NCBI GenBank assembly: GCA_031216915.1
Contig: CM062297.1
Coordinates: 827,478,786 to 827,542,785, forward strand
DNA length: 64,000 nucleotides
Direction of reading: 5' to 3'
DNA from: Pictodentalium vernedei
Lineage: Eukaryota > Mollusca > Scaphopoda > Dentaliida > Dentaliidae
The notes below the pieces were generated by a model, which did no database searches, had not been told where the DNA came from, and saw nothing but the letters and a program-made list of their open reading frames with translations. This document shows, piece by piece, positions 10,116-20,467 of this stretch. The position numbers were made by a program, and so were the translations under genes. Every line of letters begins with the position of its first letter. The first letter of the stretch is position 1.

Positions 10116-12075
10116 TACATCTTTGTGCACAATAATACTTCCTCAACAACAGCAAATTACTCAACGCTTTGTCACTTAATCTGGACCGTATTTTGGTACA
10201 TATGTGCCCAGCCGTAGAAAAACTGCGCTCTGACTCTACAGATGTCGGCTTTCCCGTTATGAGGGCGTTATATAAAAAGTTCAGATTGTCCGTTCTAACT
10301 CCGTTGGTCTCATACAACTTGAATTCGTTCCCGATATTTGCATTTGTTGGTTCTGCACGTGTGGTAATAGATGTTTTACAAGCTGTATCGTCAATATAGC
10401 CCTGCAGTACATCCTCAAGTGTCGGTGCAGTTGAAGGATTTTCAGTGAGATCAGGTGATACATTGCTAACACTTGCGGGAGACTCGACGACTTCGGAAGC
10501 CTCACTCAGACTTAAGTCACTTAACCCTTTGAGGCGGATGAGCTCTGTACGGGCAAACTTTACTCTGACAGTTTTCGCACATGTCTCAAGGAATGCTGGT
10601 TCGTCCAACAAACAAAAGTTTGGGTTGTGGAGGTATTTCAAAAGAGTTACAAGGGTTTTGTCTCGTCTCTTACATAAGCGTTCCTTCAGCCTTTCGCTCA
10701 ATCGCTTGCTTATGTCAGAATCTAATGAATCTAACTGTGCAAATAGAAATTTCAATATCCCCTCAGCAGAAACGAAAGTTGTGTCACGCCGGCATAAAGC
10801 TTCATTCGCCACTGTAATAGGCCTAAGTGCATTGGCGATATCTGTGACAGCCTCGACTTCAGGCTGAGTAAGACAAGATGTGCATGAAATATCTAAGAAT
10901 GCCTTTAACATGCATGGTCGGAGTCTGAGATAGCGAGTGAACATAGCTTCTATTGTATTCCAACGGGTTTTCACATCGATTATGGGCTTCAACTCTTTCC
11001 CTTGATCCTGCTTCACATAAGTTTGTAAAATCTCATCAGCGCGTCCACGTCGAAACTTCTTGCAGTCACTTCTAACCTTGGTCACCAAGTCAGCAAAGTT
11101 TATTATATCCAAATTTATCAAAGTACCACATTGACTTTCTTCGACGTTGAGACCATCGTCAAATTCATCATCGGATATATCATTATCATCGTCACCCTCA
11201 TTACCCGTGAGCGAAGCAGATTCCTCGTCCTCAGGCTCTGACTCACACTGTGCTGCACCAGCAGCACCACTAGTACTAGTACTACCAAAGCCTTTGTACA
11301 TAACATCTGATACTGCAAGGTGAATACCATGGCTGAGACACAACACAGAGACAGTTGGCATAAGTCGACCAAATTTGACCATTACTGATGCGCCATCACT
11401 TGTACATACGGCTATATGCTCATCAACAGACAACCCAAAAGTTGAAAGGTGCTCAGTGACAGAAACAACCATAGCCTCTGCTGTAAACTTCCCAGTAATT
11501 TTGCAAAGTCCTGTATTCCAAAACTCACCGTCTTTAGCATGTATATCTATGTTCATGTACCGACGGTTCCTAACACTTGTCCATTCATCTAGTGTTATAC
11601 TGAAACGTTCACCATTAGCAATTCGCTCAGATAAATCGGCCTTAATTCTAGAACGAACATCGTCTGCATGATTAGCGACCAACTGCATAACTGCTGATGG
11701 ATCCCGTGGTAGTTTATGTCCCATTTTTTCGATATTTGACCGTATAAAATCACTTTTGGTTATACCGTTTATTGAAAATCCATCAAGGGCAGCTAACTTG
11801 GAAATTATTTCCTCCAATGGTTGCCTTTGTCGTACCAAAAAAGCATCAACTGACGTCTGTTTAGCAATTTTCGATGGTCCCGCACTAACACTACTATCTG
11901 TAGTCGGACGTTTGATCAACTCAATCTTGTGAACCAGACGTAAATGTTTTGCAAGACCTCCCGTGGAACCGCTGGAAAGTGTTAATGTTTTTGAGCATTT
12001 CTTGCATTCTGCCTTTGAATCAGATATTCTGTTGAAGTATTCCCAGGCGGGAGATGCATTCTGCCTCGACGCCAT
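10099..12075 (-). CDS. hAT-family transposase (open, 658 aa)
   Basis: Cut-and-paste DNA transposase, expected to act in the nucleus on the ends of its own element. I chose the Met at 12075 (MASRQNASPAWEYF) rather than the upstream Met at 12195, because the 40 residues before it are hydrophobic and look like leader. A BED-type zinc finger follows within the first 65 residues (W-x-YF, CKKC ... HLRLVH). The catalytic region has FSITLDEWTS and CTSDGASVM, which supply acidic positions, then LCLSHGIHLAV. An acidic Ser/Asp/Glu insertion separates these from KTRWN. The C-terminal hAT dimerisation domain is clear: PTSVESERSFSTAG, then RSRLSDKALSNLLLLRKY. No stop or frameshift is visible. I could not assign the third catalytic residue with certainty. 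Introns cannot be excluded but are not needed. Confidence 0.92.
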   Translation of the reverse strand: MASRQNASPAWEYFNRISDSKAECKKCSKTLTLSSGSTGGLAKHLRLVHKIELIKRPTTDSSVSAGPSKIAKQTSVDAFLVRQRQPLEEIISKLAALDGFSINGITKSDFIRSNIEKMGHKLPRDPSAVMQLVANHADDVRSRIKADLSERIANGERFSITLDEWTSVRNRRYMNIDIHAKDGEFWNTGLCKITGKFTAEAMVVSVTEHLSTFGLSVDEHIAVCTSDGASVMVKFGRLMPTVSVLCLSHGIHLAVSDVMYKGFGSTSTSGAAGAAQCESEPEDEESASLTGNEGDDDNDISDDEFDDGLNVEESQCGTLINLDIINFADLVTKVRSDCKKFRRGRADEILQTYVKQDQGKELKPIIDVKTRWNTIEAMFTRYLRLRPCMLKAFLDISCTSCLTQPEVEAVTDIANALRPITVANEALCRRDTTFVSAEGILKFLFAQLDSLDSDISKRLSERLKERLCKRRDKTLVTLLKYLHNPNFCLLDEPAFLETCAKTVRVKFARTELIRLKGLSDLSLSEASEVVESPASVSNVSPDLTENPSTAPTLEDVLQGYIDDTACKTSITTRAEPTNANIGNEFKLYETNGVRTDNLNFLYNALITGKPTSVESERSFSTAGHICTKIRSRLSDKALSNLLLLRKYYCAQRCKNASK

Positions 12076-12431
12076 TGCAAATTTGCAGGAAAGTGTAATA
12101 AAGAATAAAGACAAGTAGAATCGCAGATTAATTTCAAAGTTGAAACTTGCAGACGATAAAATGTTTTTGACAAGATCACAAGAACGATAACACAAAAGTT
12201 TGACAAAACTGCATAAGCACGCTTGACTGGAAATGTATATTGTAAGATCGATAACTCTAAATGTCTATAGCTACGATTCTGGCTTTACAAGTTACAAGTT
12301 ACAACTGGAGAAGATTGGAGTTATCGATCCCGCGATATATAAATTCCCCGACAGGCGCAATTTTGTTGCTCTTCTAAGTTGTAACATTACTGGCATGCTA
12401 TGCATGTTACCATATAACTAAAAGTGAATTT

Positions 12432-12645
12432 ATACGGTCAAATATCGAAAAATGGGACATAAACTACCACGGGACTGACGGGAGTGAGTCCGAGTGACGG
12501 AATCCATGGTAGTTACTAACTTACTAGTTATACGGTTGGTCGCCAATCATGCAGGCGATGTTCGTTCTAAAATCAAGGCCGATTTATTTTTCGGGTTGTT
12601 TGTTGTTGATGAGCATATAGCCGTACTGCCTATGCACAAGTGATA
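12432..12645 (+). pseudogene. Inverted partial copy of the hAT transposase coding sequence
   Basis: Reads on the plus strand as pieces of the minus-strand transposase: GGTCAAATATCGAAAAATGG, then GTCGCCAATCATGCAGGCGATGTTCG and GATGAGCATATAGCCGTA, each the reverse complement of a segment between 11380 and 11755 with the intervening parts missing. It is a rearranged, internally deleted copy in the 5' untranslated side of the same element. Confidence 0.8.
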
Positions 12646-12794
12646 TCGCGCCAGAAATGACTGATAACGAGCTGGAACTCGGTATACAAATAATAAAATC
12701 GTTGAATAAAGGGGTATGTGACAAACATTGACGATAGATCTGAATAAGTGAGCTTTTAATCTTATAAGAAACACAGTAAGAAGTCCGTAAAATA

Positions 12795-12895
12795 TCGTTT
12801 TCTCATTCCCGGTTCCCGAATTTTCCCGATGGTAAAAATCCGGTTTTCGGGAACGGGAAGTAACCAATCGGGAAACGGGAATTCCCGGTCCCGAA
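12795..12895. repeat. hAT subterminal repeats, right
   Basis: ATTCCCGGTTCCCGAATTTTC, CGGGAACGGGAAG and CGGGAAACGGGAATTCCCGG, mirror images of the left subterminal block. Confidence 0.7.
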
Positions 12896-12905
12896 TTAAA
12901 CCCTA

Positions 12906-12913
12906 GCTATGAA
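12906..12913. repeat. hAT target-site duplication, right
   Basis: GCTATGAA, matching 9653-9660. Confidence 0.95.
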
Positions 12914-13917
12914 CGGTATTTCGGAGAAATATTCCCTATGGTGAAATAGAATCCACAAAGCTTATGCTTAGTCTTTTTCGATCCTAGTGGATTTACGACT
13001 TCAAATTCATCAGTATACATGAATAATTGTAGTGTGTTCCATCCCTGACGATAGATATCACTTCTTCTAAATATATCACCATCGCTGTACTGAAATGATG
13101 TGTCACCGTCTCCTCCATCAGTTTCAATAATTGATATATTATGAAGAATATGTGGTCCTACTGATTTATGTTGCAAAACTACTCTTAGTAATTCTCTAAT
13201 AGGCACATAATATGCAACATCTCTTTTTCCGGTTTCGTAACCTAGGAACTCCTCTTGTGGTTCAATAAGGTTTAGATGCTCCTCACCGAATTTTCTGAGC
13301 TTATGATCTGATTTTAAGTCACTTAGACTCTCTGACATTGTGTTCCGGCTCTCCAGAATTTGCATAAGCTGGGGATCTTCATTGAAACTGTAGCCATGGT
13401 CATCAAGATGATTTCCAATTATATCTTTGAAGTTATCCATGAAACTGTCTGCAAGAAACACACATTCATCAGCGACAGTCTCTTGCACTTTTCTAGGTAA
13501 AATGTGTTTTTCCCTCAATTTTAGAATGAATAGCGTTATTTGGTTTTTAATTGAACAAGTTAGTTGATCAAATGTCATACATGCAGGTTCATCCTTATCA
13601 GAATCTGAAGATGCATCTTCATCAACATCCACAGAAGGAATTTCATTTGAATTGACTTGTGATGGAAAGTCCTGTGATTCTTGTTCAACTAATATATTTG
13701 AAACATTGCTTAAAACAGCATCTGAATGTTTCCTGTGAAAATGTTTCTTGAAAGATAAACAATTTTTATAAGTCCTTGAACACCCATTAATATTACAAGT
13801 TACTTCAAAGTTTGACTGGTGCTCATGCATTATCTGCAAATGCCAAACTAATTTGTTGAAGGAGAATTTTTTCAGAGAACGGAAAGAGCATATGAACTCT
13901 TTGCTAGCTGACATCAT
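12914..13917 (-). pseudogene. CACTA-like transposase, N-terminal segment with C2H2 finger
   Basis: About 335 codons open from Met 13917 to the hAT insertion. The first 65 residues carry paired C2H2-type positions (FICSFRSLKKFSF…HLQIMHEH, then CNINGCSRTYKNCLSFKKH…H). An acidic linker follows (DVDEDASSDSDKDEPA), then a predicted helical region. The last residues, CGFYFTIGNISPKYRS, are the conserved point where the hAT element inserted. Across the insertion the frame continues at 9652 after one in-frame TAG. So the gene was already damaged, or acquired the stop, and was then split. Read with the segments at 8514-9652 and 7640-8032, this gives one CACTA-like transposase gene of roughly 850-900 codons. 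Confidence 0.65.
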
Positions 13918-15204
13918 TTATGGGTGAGGCTTGAGACGATTTCCAATTATATCCCGAGAGTTATGTGAAGTGAGGTTGCTGTACTGAGAAAATGACTGTC
14001 TGCCAACATGTACCTCGCATGATTCAAAATATCTCCTACAACGTGTATGATTCAGCTTGAGTTAGCAACCTCATTTTCTGTTATCTGAAACCATAGAGTA
14101 GGATCATGTCACGTTTTTGCGAAAATTACTATAGTCCAAGATCGGTGGTCAAATCTCCCATTCAGTAATGTTTCCCAGACAAGCTGGCCTTTAGATTCCC
14201 ATAATTAGGGTACACCAGGAAAAAACACGATATGACATCCATAAATCCATTGCTCAATATATCTTGGAAATGAGAGCAGAAACCAATATTTGACTAAAAA
14301 GTTGGGTTTTTTCATAACTGATGACTAGGTATTTCATAAATTTCACCTCATTTTTAGTACCGGTACCAAGGCCTTTTCTTTGGGCTAAACCTATATTCGA
14401 ACTAAACTGTAAGTATTTTACAATACGCTTGAAGCACAGGCACCTGCTCTCGGAATCGGACGAAATAAAATGCTGTGAAAAAATACCCCCTCCCTGTATG
14501 TAAATATACACGTGCAGGGGTTGAAATTAGCAGGTGCCAGGTCACCAAATATGCCTGGATTTCAGGATTGGCAATTCCCTTGTGTTACATGGTCGCCATT
14601 GAGGCAACTGTAAAATTAAATTATTTTTCGCTTTTAGCGATGAATTTTAATCCATTAGGCATAAAAAAAGACGTTTGTTTCTGCTAACACGCCCGACTCC
14701 ACCACTGCTTCACCCAATCACAGCTGGAATTGGTCAGATTATTTGTGGGTTGTGGATCGGGGAAGGCAAAATCAGTAATAAATCTTCTGTGTCTGAGATA
14801 ATTCAATACACAGCAAGGCATAGAAATACCCAATCCAACATTGCTTACAATAGAAAACAATGCCAGTCGTAATGTTTACTACTCTGTTGAAATGGTCTTT
14901 TAAAGACATTATCCGCGACACAACAGACATGAAAGGGGGAATGTTAGTAAAGAGTATCTGGTGCTATGTTCGTGCAGCTCAATCAGCCTGGGGGTGAAAG
15001 GTGTAGTGGGATGGGAAGCTCTTTTCATTAGTTTGGACCAGTTTGGAGGTGGGGCAGACTTTGTTACTGTTAGCAAATACATGTTCGAGAGCCACATTGG
15101 AAGTAAGTGCTCAGTAATTTTTCTTTCTGTAGAGAGCCGTTAACTCCCTGGTGGATTAGCAACAAAATTAAAGGTGGATGTCCACCCATTGGGTGACTGA
15201 TTTA
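13918..15204. other. No recognisable gene
   Basis: Unique-looking non-coding sequence. No terminal repeat of the adjacent CACTA-like gene could be found. Confidence 0.4.
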
Positions 15205-15754
15205 ACAAGAGCTGGACTGTCGTCTGGTGCATACCCCCCATGTGGTGCACTGCCTATTGTGGGCATACCTATGACCAATAATCCAGTATATCCCTATTTT
15301 CGTCGAAAGATGTATATCCCCCCACCCCCCCCCCCCACCCACCCCCTCCCCCATTTTCTGCGAACGTTTTCAAAAATTTCTATGTCAAAGGTATGGTAAA
15401 TTGTTCGGTGTTTGGAAGTCTTATGCAATGAGACGGAAGCATTTGTCATTGGCAAACTGCATGCCATATTTCACTGAAATCCGATAACCCATACCTGAGA
15501 TACAAGCTAAACAGACAAGTAAAATGTCTATTTCCTACAATTTCTAAGTCAAAAAAGGGGGGAACTCTAAAAAGGAGAATGTGAGAAATACCGTTGAATC
15601 CTTTCTTTAAAGCCCATACCATACGCAGTGTTCACGGCAAATTTCATTGCCACAGAACCTCGATACCCGAGATACTTAAGTTATGAATATTCTCGGACGG
15701 ACGTACGCATGTAATCCAGTATACCCCCCATTTTCTTCGAAAGTGGGGGTATAA
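15205..15754 (+). mobile_element. Helentron-like element, family B, copy 1
   Basis: Left end AACAAGAGCTGGACTGTCGTC, body with the core AAAAAAGGGGGGAACTCTAA. The right end is ATCCAGTATACCCCC followed by a hairpin that closes in AAGTGGGGGTATAAG. Similar ends occur at 48563-49219 and 35592. No coding capacity. Confidence 0.65.
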
Positions 15755-16616
15755 GTACCAAACCATTCAGTGTGTGCCAGAACTGTAATGTTTTCCCAGT
15801 GACTTAATGTAAGAGGACATCATTTCAACAAGAGGCCCCGCGGGGCCTGAGGGCGCTCACCTGATACTGGCGGAGTCATATCACCAAAATACCATGAGAT
15901 TCTACCTTGTGGTCATTAGCAGTTTTTCAACATAAAATTGTTTTCCCTGCTTAGTAATCCATAGTGTTCATATGTTGAACCCCAATTTTTAGTACTCAAT
16001 AATTTATCTGTTTATTGATTGGATTTTAATGTCATTTTCAGCATCTAAGGATACATCATCACAGACGCACAATTATATCAAGCGTAGTCAATCGTTCATG
16101 CCTATCACTGCCCACTTTACATGGCTCAATGCAGGAATTGGTTTCTGCGCCCAATGTTATCAATAAAGTAGAACTCGAACAAACATCTATCTGCAGCTTC
16201 TAAGAAAACCAAATATCACAAAAGATAATGACTGGTGATTAGAAAAAAAAAGATTTTTAGAATATTTCTCGTACTGAACGAAGTTATACATCGGGATCCC
16301 ACAGTGAGCCCAAATATGAAAGCTTCTGAAGCAGTGGTTTGGGAGAAGATTCTTCAGTGTTTTCCCATTACCTACAGTGTTAAAAAATGACTCCAGACTT
16401 TTTAAAAGACCTGGAAAAAGTACCTTATGATAAAACCGATGGCATTTTTTTTTTTACCATTCCTTTCTGCCGATCCTAAGGAAGCTTCACACTATAAAAA
16501 TTATCAGTGTCATGTAGTTTTGTAGATAATGGCATTTAAATTCTTTCCAATTTTTACCTCCTGCAATTCCCATGGGGTGACAGAAAAAAATTTTCTGCAT
16601 AAATTAGGTACTTATG

Positions 16617-16624
16617 CTCCAATA
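16617..16624. repeat. Mutator-like target-site duplication, left
   Basis: CTCCAATA, repeated at 18725-18732 and directly abutting the inverted ends. Confidence 0.85.
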
Positions 16625-17009
16625 GGTATCCTCCCAAAACTTAGACATCACATAACTTAGACAGCTTAAAACAACAACATTCACACTTTAGTGTACAGCT
16701 AATCCCCTGCTTGTTACCCATTATTCTAATGGACTAATCTGTGAAATATGCACACAAAGTCTGATTTATGGAAAAATGTTTATTACAATTTCAAATTCAA
16801 TCATTATTCATTTCAATCACATAAAAATACAGAATATAAAGCATCTCAAAATTAGGTAACAAACTAAGACAAGAACAAAAACACACAATGCTCAAACACA
16901 TTACAGAAACATAAAAACACTAATCTATAAGCGATTTGTTGCCATCAGACAACAAGAAATTTACTTAAAATATAAACTTCAAAAGCATACACAAAATACA
17001 AACATAAAA

Positions 17010-17092
17010 CGGATACATAAAAAACAAAATACACAAACATAATACAGATACATAAAAAACAAAATACACAAACATAATACAGATACATAAAC
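17010..17092. repeat. Short tandem repeat, ~42-bp unit
   Basis: Two and a partial copies of ACATAAAAAACAAAATACACAAACATAATACAGAT-type sequence. Confidence 0.8.
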
Positions 17093-17096
17093 TCGT

Positions 17097-17348
17097 TTAT
17101 CCCCTAACCCAACAAAATTGCCAAAACGGCCTGTATTATTTCCAATTTTGAAATTTACATAATATATATATATATAAATATAAAATATAAACTGCCTCAA
17201 AAACATAGCTTATGACCCTCCACTGGACCGAGCTCATTGAGCTTGTTTCAATAAGGGGTCATCAGCTATGTTTTTAAGACAAAATGTTCAATTTCTAAGA
17301 CATTTTCTTGCAAGTGTCATCTATTGTCCTCGTTGGGTAAAGGGTTAA
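17097..17348. mobile_element. piggyBac-like MITE, copy 5, in the Mutator-like element
   Basis: Right end GTTGGGTAAAGGGTTAA. The left end is decayed, TTATCCCCTAACCCAAC. The central palindrome AGCTTATGACCCTCCA ... GGGGTCATCAGCTATG is that of the family. The right TTAA supplies the stop codon now ending the MULE reading frame. Confidence 0.8.
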
Positions 17349-18365
17349 GCTAGTCTTAGAAGATGTCCTGCTGCATCTAGAAATTCTAGAGGCGATTTTT
17401 GTCCTTCAACCATCATTTGCTTTAGACGTTGAAGTCGGTTCTCAACTTCCCTGTAGACTCTTTTCCTGCTTGGTGGAGCTACGCCAAAATTTATTTGTGC
17501 GAATTTTGCTCTATCAGCATTTTCACTTTTCTTTATAACTTCCACAAACCTGTAGATATTTGGGTGTCTGTGGGGCAATGTTCCATTCAGGCGATTGTGG
17601 AAGCCTTCTCAAAATCTCAAAATCAGTTTGTATACGACTAGGGACAAATGGTCTATTCAGTCTCTGTTGAATTTCAGCTTTCAGCTGCCTGAACAGTCTT
17701 GTATATGTTGATGTCTGCCTGTGTGGTAGAAGAGCAAACACAAGTGGATATGAACTGGTCCCGTTCATTGCATGAATGGTGTAAACCTGGCTCCATAAGT
17801 CGGGGCATGAAGAAAATGTACCATCCATGTACACGGTTTCAGCAGACTGCAAAGCTTGTAGTTGGTCATCAGTAGAAAAGACAATCATCTTTTCTTCCTC
17901 TCCATCAGTTAAAAGTAAATAACGACATCCATCTGAAGTCTCAGACCATGTGCCGTCAAGGTTAACCTCAGCCCTTGTCTTGGGAAGTGATGGTATGTTT
18001 TTTTGCCTGTGCCTATACAAGGCACTACTTATTGATGGAAAAGATGGCAGTAACTCTACTTGGTCTCTACCAATTATTTCTTCATTATATAAGGACTTCA
18101 TTTGGGTAGTCTCTTCTCTTGCTCTCTTTCTCATTGTGCTGATAAACCTCACAGTGTTACTATCTTCTGGGGGATGTGAATGATCAGAGATATCTCTGAC
18201 AAAGTCTCCAACGGTGGTGCACCTTCCTTTGCAAGTAGAATGTATACATCTCCAGTGAGTGCAGCTCTGTCTTATTTTATTTCTGTTATATCTGCAGCCG
18301 TCCAAAAGTACCTGTGGCATGCCCTTCTGTGACATTACAAACTCAACTTTCTTAACAGTAGCCAT
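17345..18365 (-). pseudogene. MULE-type transposase with FLYWCH finger, deleted and frameshifted
   Basis: Transposase of the Mutator superfamily. From Met 18365 (MATVKKVEFVMSQ) the N-terminus is a FLYWCH-like zinc finger (C-x4-C pattern ending in ISDHSHPPE). The MULE catalytic domain follows: ETVYMDGTFSSCPDLWSQVY carries the first Asp, then HAMNGTSSYPLVFALLP and PSRIQTDFE with the second acidic site. After QTDFE the usual …H…C segment with the last catalytic Glu is missing, and the sequence jumps to WNI and HPNIYRFVEVIKK, a C-terminal part. A frameshift lies near 17560. Length is about 330 codons against 500-600 usual. The stop is provided by an inserted TTAA MITE. Certainly non-functional. 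Confidence 0.8.
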
Positions 18366-18724
18366 TTTCAGGATATGATTCCCAAGTAAAGTCTGGCATC
18401 TTATATAGAGCACTTTTTTGACTGTGCGTTTATAACATAACTGAGTTCACTGTAAACATGTTCTGTTTGATCTTGATTAGAAGATAAATAATAATAATGA
18501 TAATAATTAACAACTTATTTGATGTTTTGTTTGTGTGAACAAGTTTTACTAACAAATAATAATCAATTCTTTGGTAATTCTCTTGTTTGGATAAACCTGT
18601 TTTCATTAATATAATATCAGTCTATTCCATTGTAATAGAGGGTGAACATAATTAACTACTTTTACTGAGTGTCTGAGTTATGGGATGTCTAAGTTATGGG
18701 ATGTCTGAGTTTTGGGAGATAACC

Positions 18725-18732
18725 CTCCAATA
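18725..18732. repeat. Mutator-like target-site duplication, right
   Basis: CTCCAATA, matching 16617-16624. Confidence 0.85.
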
Positions 18733-18779
18733 AGCCCTCATAACAAATTTGGTTCAAATCAATCTTTTGGTTTGGAAAA

Positions 18780-19640
18780 CAGAAAATTGTTATAATTTGG
18801 TCTACCACAGAGAGCCCAAATATGAACCCAGGGACTTCGCTTTAACAAACTTCACTCTCAGCCCCCTAAGAATGCTGTACACCAAATATCAAAAGATTCT
18901 GACAGGTGAATATGAAAAAAATATTTTTTAAAGAATATTCCTAATCTTGAACTAAGTTATAAATTTGGGCTCCCAAAGGGAGTCCAAATATGAACTGAAG
19001 GACTTGGCTTGAACAAACTTGAATCACACCTCCCTAAGCATACTATATACAAATTACCAAATAATTCTGACCAGTGGATGCGAAGAAGAAGATTTTAAAA
19101 GAATATACCTTGAATTGAACTAAGTTATAATTCGGGTTCCCACAGGGAGCCCAGATATGAACTCGATATGAGACTTGGCTTGAACAAACTCACTCTCAGC
19201 CACCCAAGAATGCTGTACACCAAATATCAAAAGATTCTGACTGGCGAATTTGAAAAAAATTTTTTTTCAGACTTTAGAAGTTCTAATGAAATTATCATTT
19301 GTACAGGGAGCCCAAATATGAATTAAAGGACATAGCTTGAACAAACTTAAATCTCACCTCCCAAAGGATACTGTATACCAGATATCAAAAGATTCCGACC
19401 AGTGGATGCGAAGAAGAAGATTGTTAAAGAACATACCTTGTATTGAACAAAGTTATAATTCGGACTCCCATAGGAAACCCAAATATGAACTCAGGAACTT
19501 GGCATGAACAAACGTGAATCTCAGCCTTCTACGGATGCTGCATACCAAATATCAAAAGATTCTGATTGGCGGATCTGAAGAAGAAGATTTTTAAAGAATA
19601 TTCCTCACATTCCACTAATTTGAACATTAGGGCTCCCATA
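18780..19640 (+). repeat. Family A tandem array, five ~175-bp units
   Basis: Each unit has GGGAGCCCAAATATGAACTC, a GACTTGGCTTGAACAAACTT-like stretch, ACCAAATATCAAAAGATTCTGA and GAAGAAGATTTTTAAAGAATAT. Units abut with no spacer and differ by 10-25% by eye. Confidence 0.85.
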
Positions 19641-20467
19641 GGGAACCCAAATATGGACCGAGGGATTTGATTTCACTAAATATGTGAATCAATGTTCCAA
19701 AAATGTTATATGTAAAATGTGAAAACTTTTGGAGCGTTGGTTCGGAAGAAAATGATTCTTTAATTTTTTCCCATTGCCCACTGTGTTAAAAAAATGCTGA
19801 CTCAGCATTTTTTCAAAGTCCCAAAAAAGTACCTTATGAAAAAACTGATAGCAATTTTTTTTTTACCAATCCTTTCTGTTGGTCCCAAGGAAGCTTCACA
19901 CCAAATAAAAATTCTCATTGCTGTGCAGTTTTGGAGATATGGGCGTTTTCGTTTTTTTTCCATTTTTGGCTCCTGAGGTTCCCCTGGGGCCGCGGGAAAT
20001 TTTTTTTTTGCAAAAATCAAGTACTTATGACCCAATAATACCTCGCATTAAATTTGGTTCAAATTGGCCTCTCGATTCAGAAAATAGACATTTTGGGCGG
20101 GGCAAAAATTCTTGCCCCTCCCAGAACAAAGGCAAATATTGTCTGTCAAACTTCTCTTGAACAAACTGGAGACTACACCTCAAATGGAAGCTGCATACAC
20201 AATATCAAGTATCTGCTACTGCTGGTTCATGAGAAGAAGATTTTTAATTTTTTTTTGCATTTTAGCCCAACCCCCTCCTCATTATGAGCTGCAAACTCAA
20301 TTTGAAGAAAAATCAATATGCTCCTATATAACTATTTCTCACATGAAATTTCATCAAAAGGTGGCCAGTGGTATGGGAGAAAAAGACCCAAACACCACCT
20401 TCACGACGTACAACGGACAAAAAGTGATCAGAATAGCTCACCCTGACTTACAGTCAGGTGAGCTAAT

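Larger units (their letters stand above)
9661..12905 (-). mobile_element. Complete hAT transposon (3,245 bp)
   Basis: Terminal inverted repeat TAGGGTTTAAT/ATTAAACCCTA, flanked by the exact 8-bp duplication GCTATGAA. Subterminal blocks at both ends (about 9677-9750 and 12795-12895) are packed with CGGGAACCGGGAA-type words in both orientations, the expected layout for transposase binding sites. It encodes one uninterrupted transposase. It sits inside the CACTA-like gene directly after a conserved KYRS stretch. Ends, duplication and open frame together suggest a recent, possibly active element. Confidence 0.95.
16625..18724 (-). mobile_element. Mutator-like element (2,100 bp)
   Basis: Left end GGTATCCTCCCAAAACTTAG. 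The right end, reverse-complemented, begins GGTTATCTCCCAAAACTCAG, and both go on with ACATCACATAACTTAGAC-type repeats, so inverted ends are at least 40 bp. Flanked by the 8-bp repeat CTCCAATA. It contains a degraded MULE transposase gene. It lies inside a family A Helentron-like element, whose sequence resumes on both sides. Confidence 0.9.
15827..20467 (+). mobile_element. Helentron-associated-type element, family A, copy 1
   Basis: Left end AACAAGAGGCCCCGCGGGGCC then GCTCACCTGA. The right end is a 30-nt hairpin (20435-20464), AGCTCACC...GGTGAGCT, followed by AA. So GCTCACCTGA at the left is inverted as TCAGGTGAGC at the right, the subterminal inverted pair expected of Helentron-type elements, and the end reads CTAA. 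It holds ~175-bp tandem units and is split by a Mutator-like element. No Rep/helicase gene is present, so it is non-autonomous. The class is inferred from structure. Confidence 0.65.

Noticed and set aside
10445..10867. 140-codon plus-strand frame
   Set aside because: Antisense shadow of the hAT transposase.
18780..19640. CRISPR-like repeat array
   Set aside because: Units abut without spacers, are 165-175 bp long and diverged; this is eukaryotic transposon-type tandem repeat.
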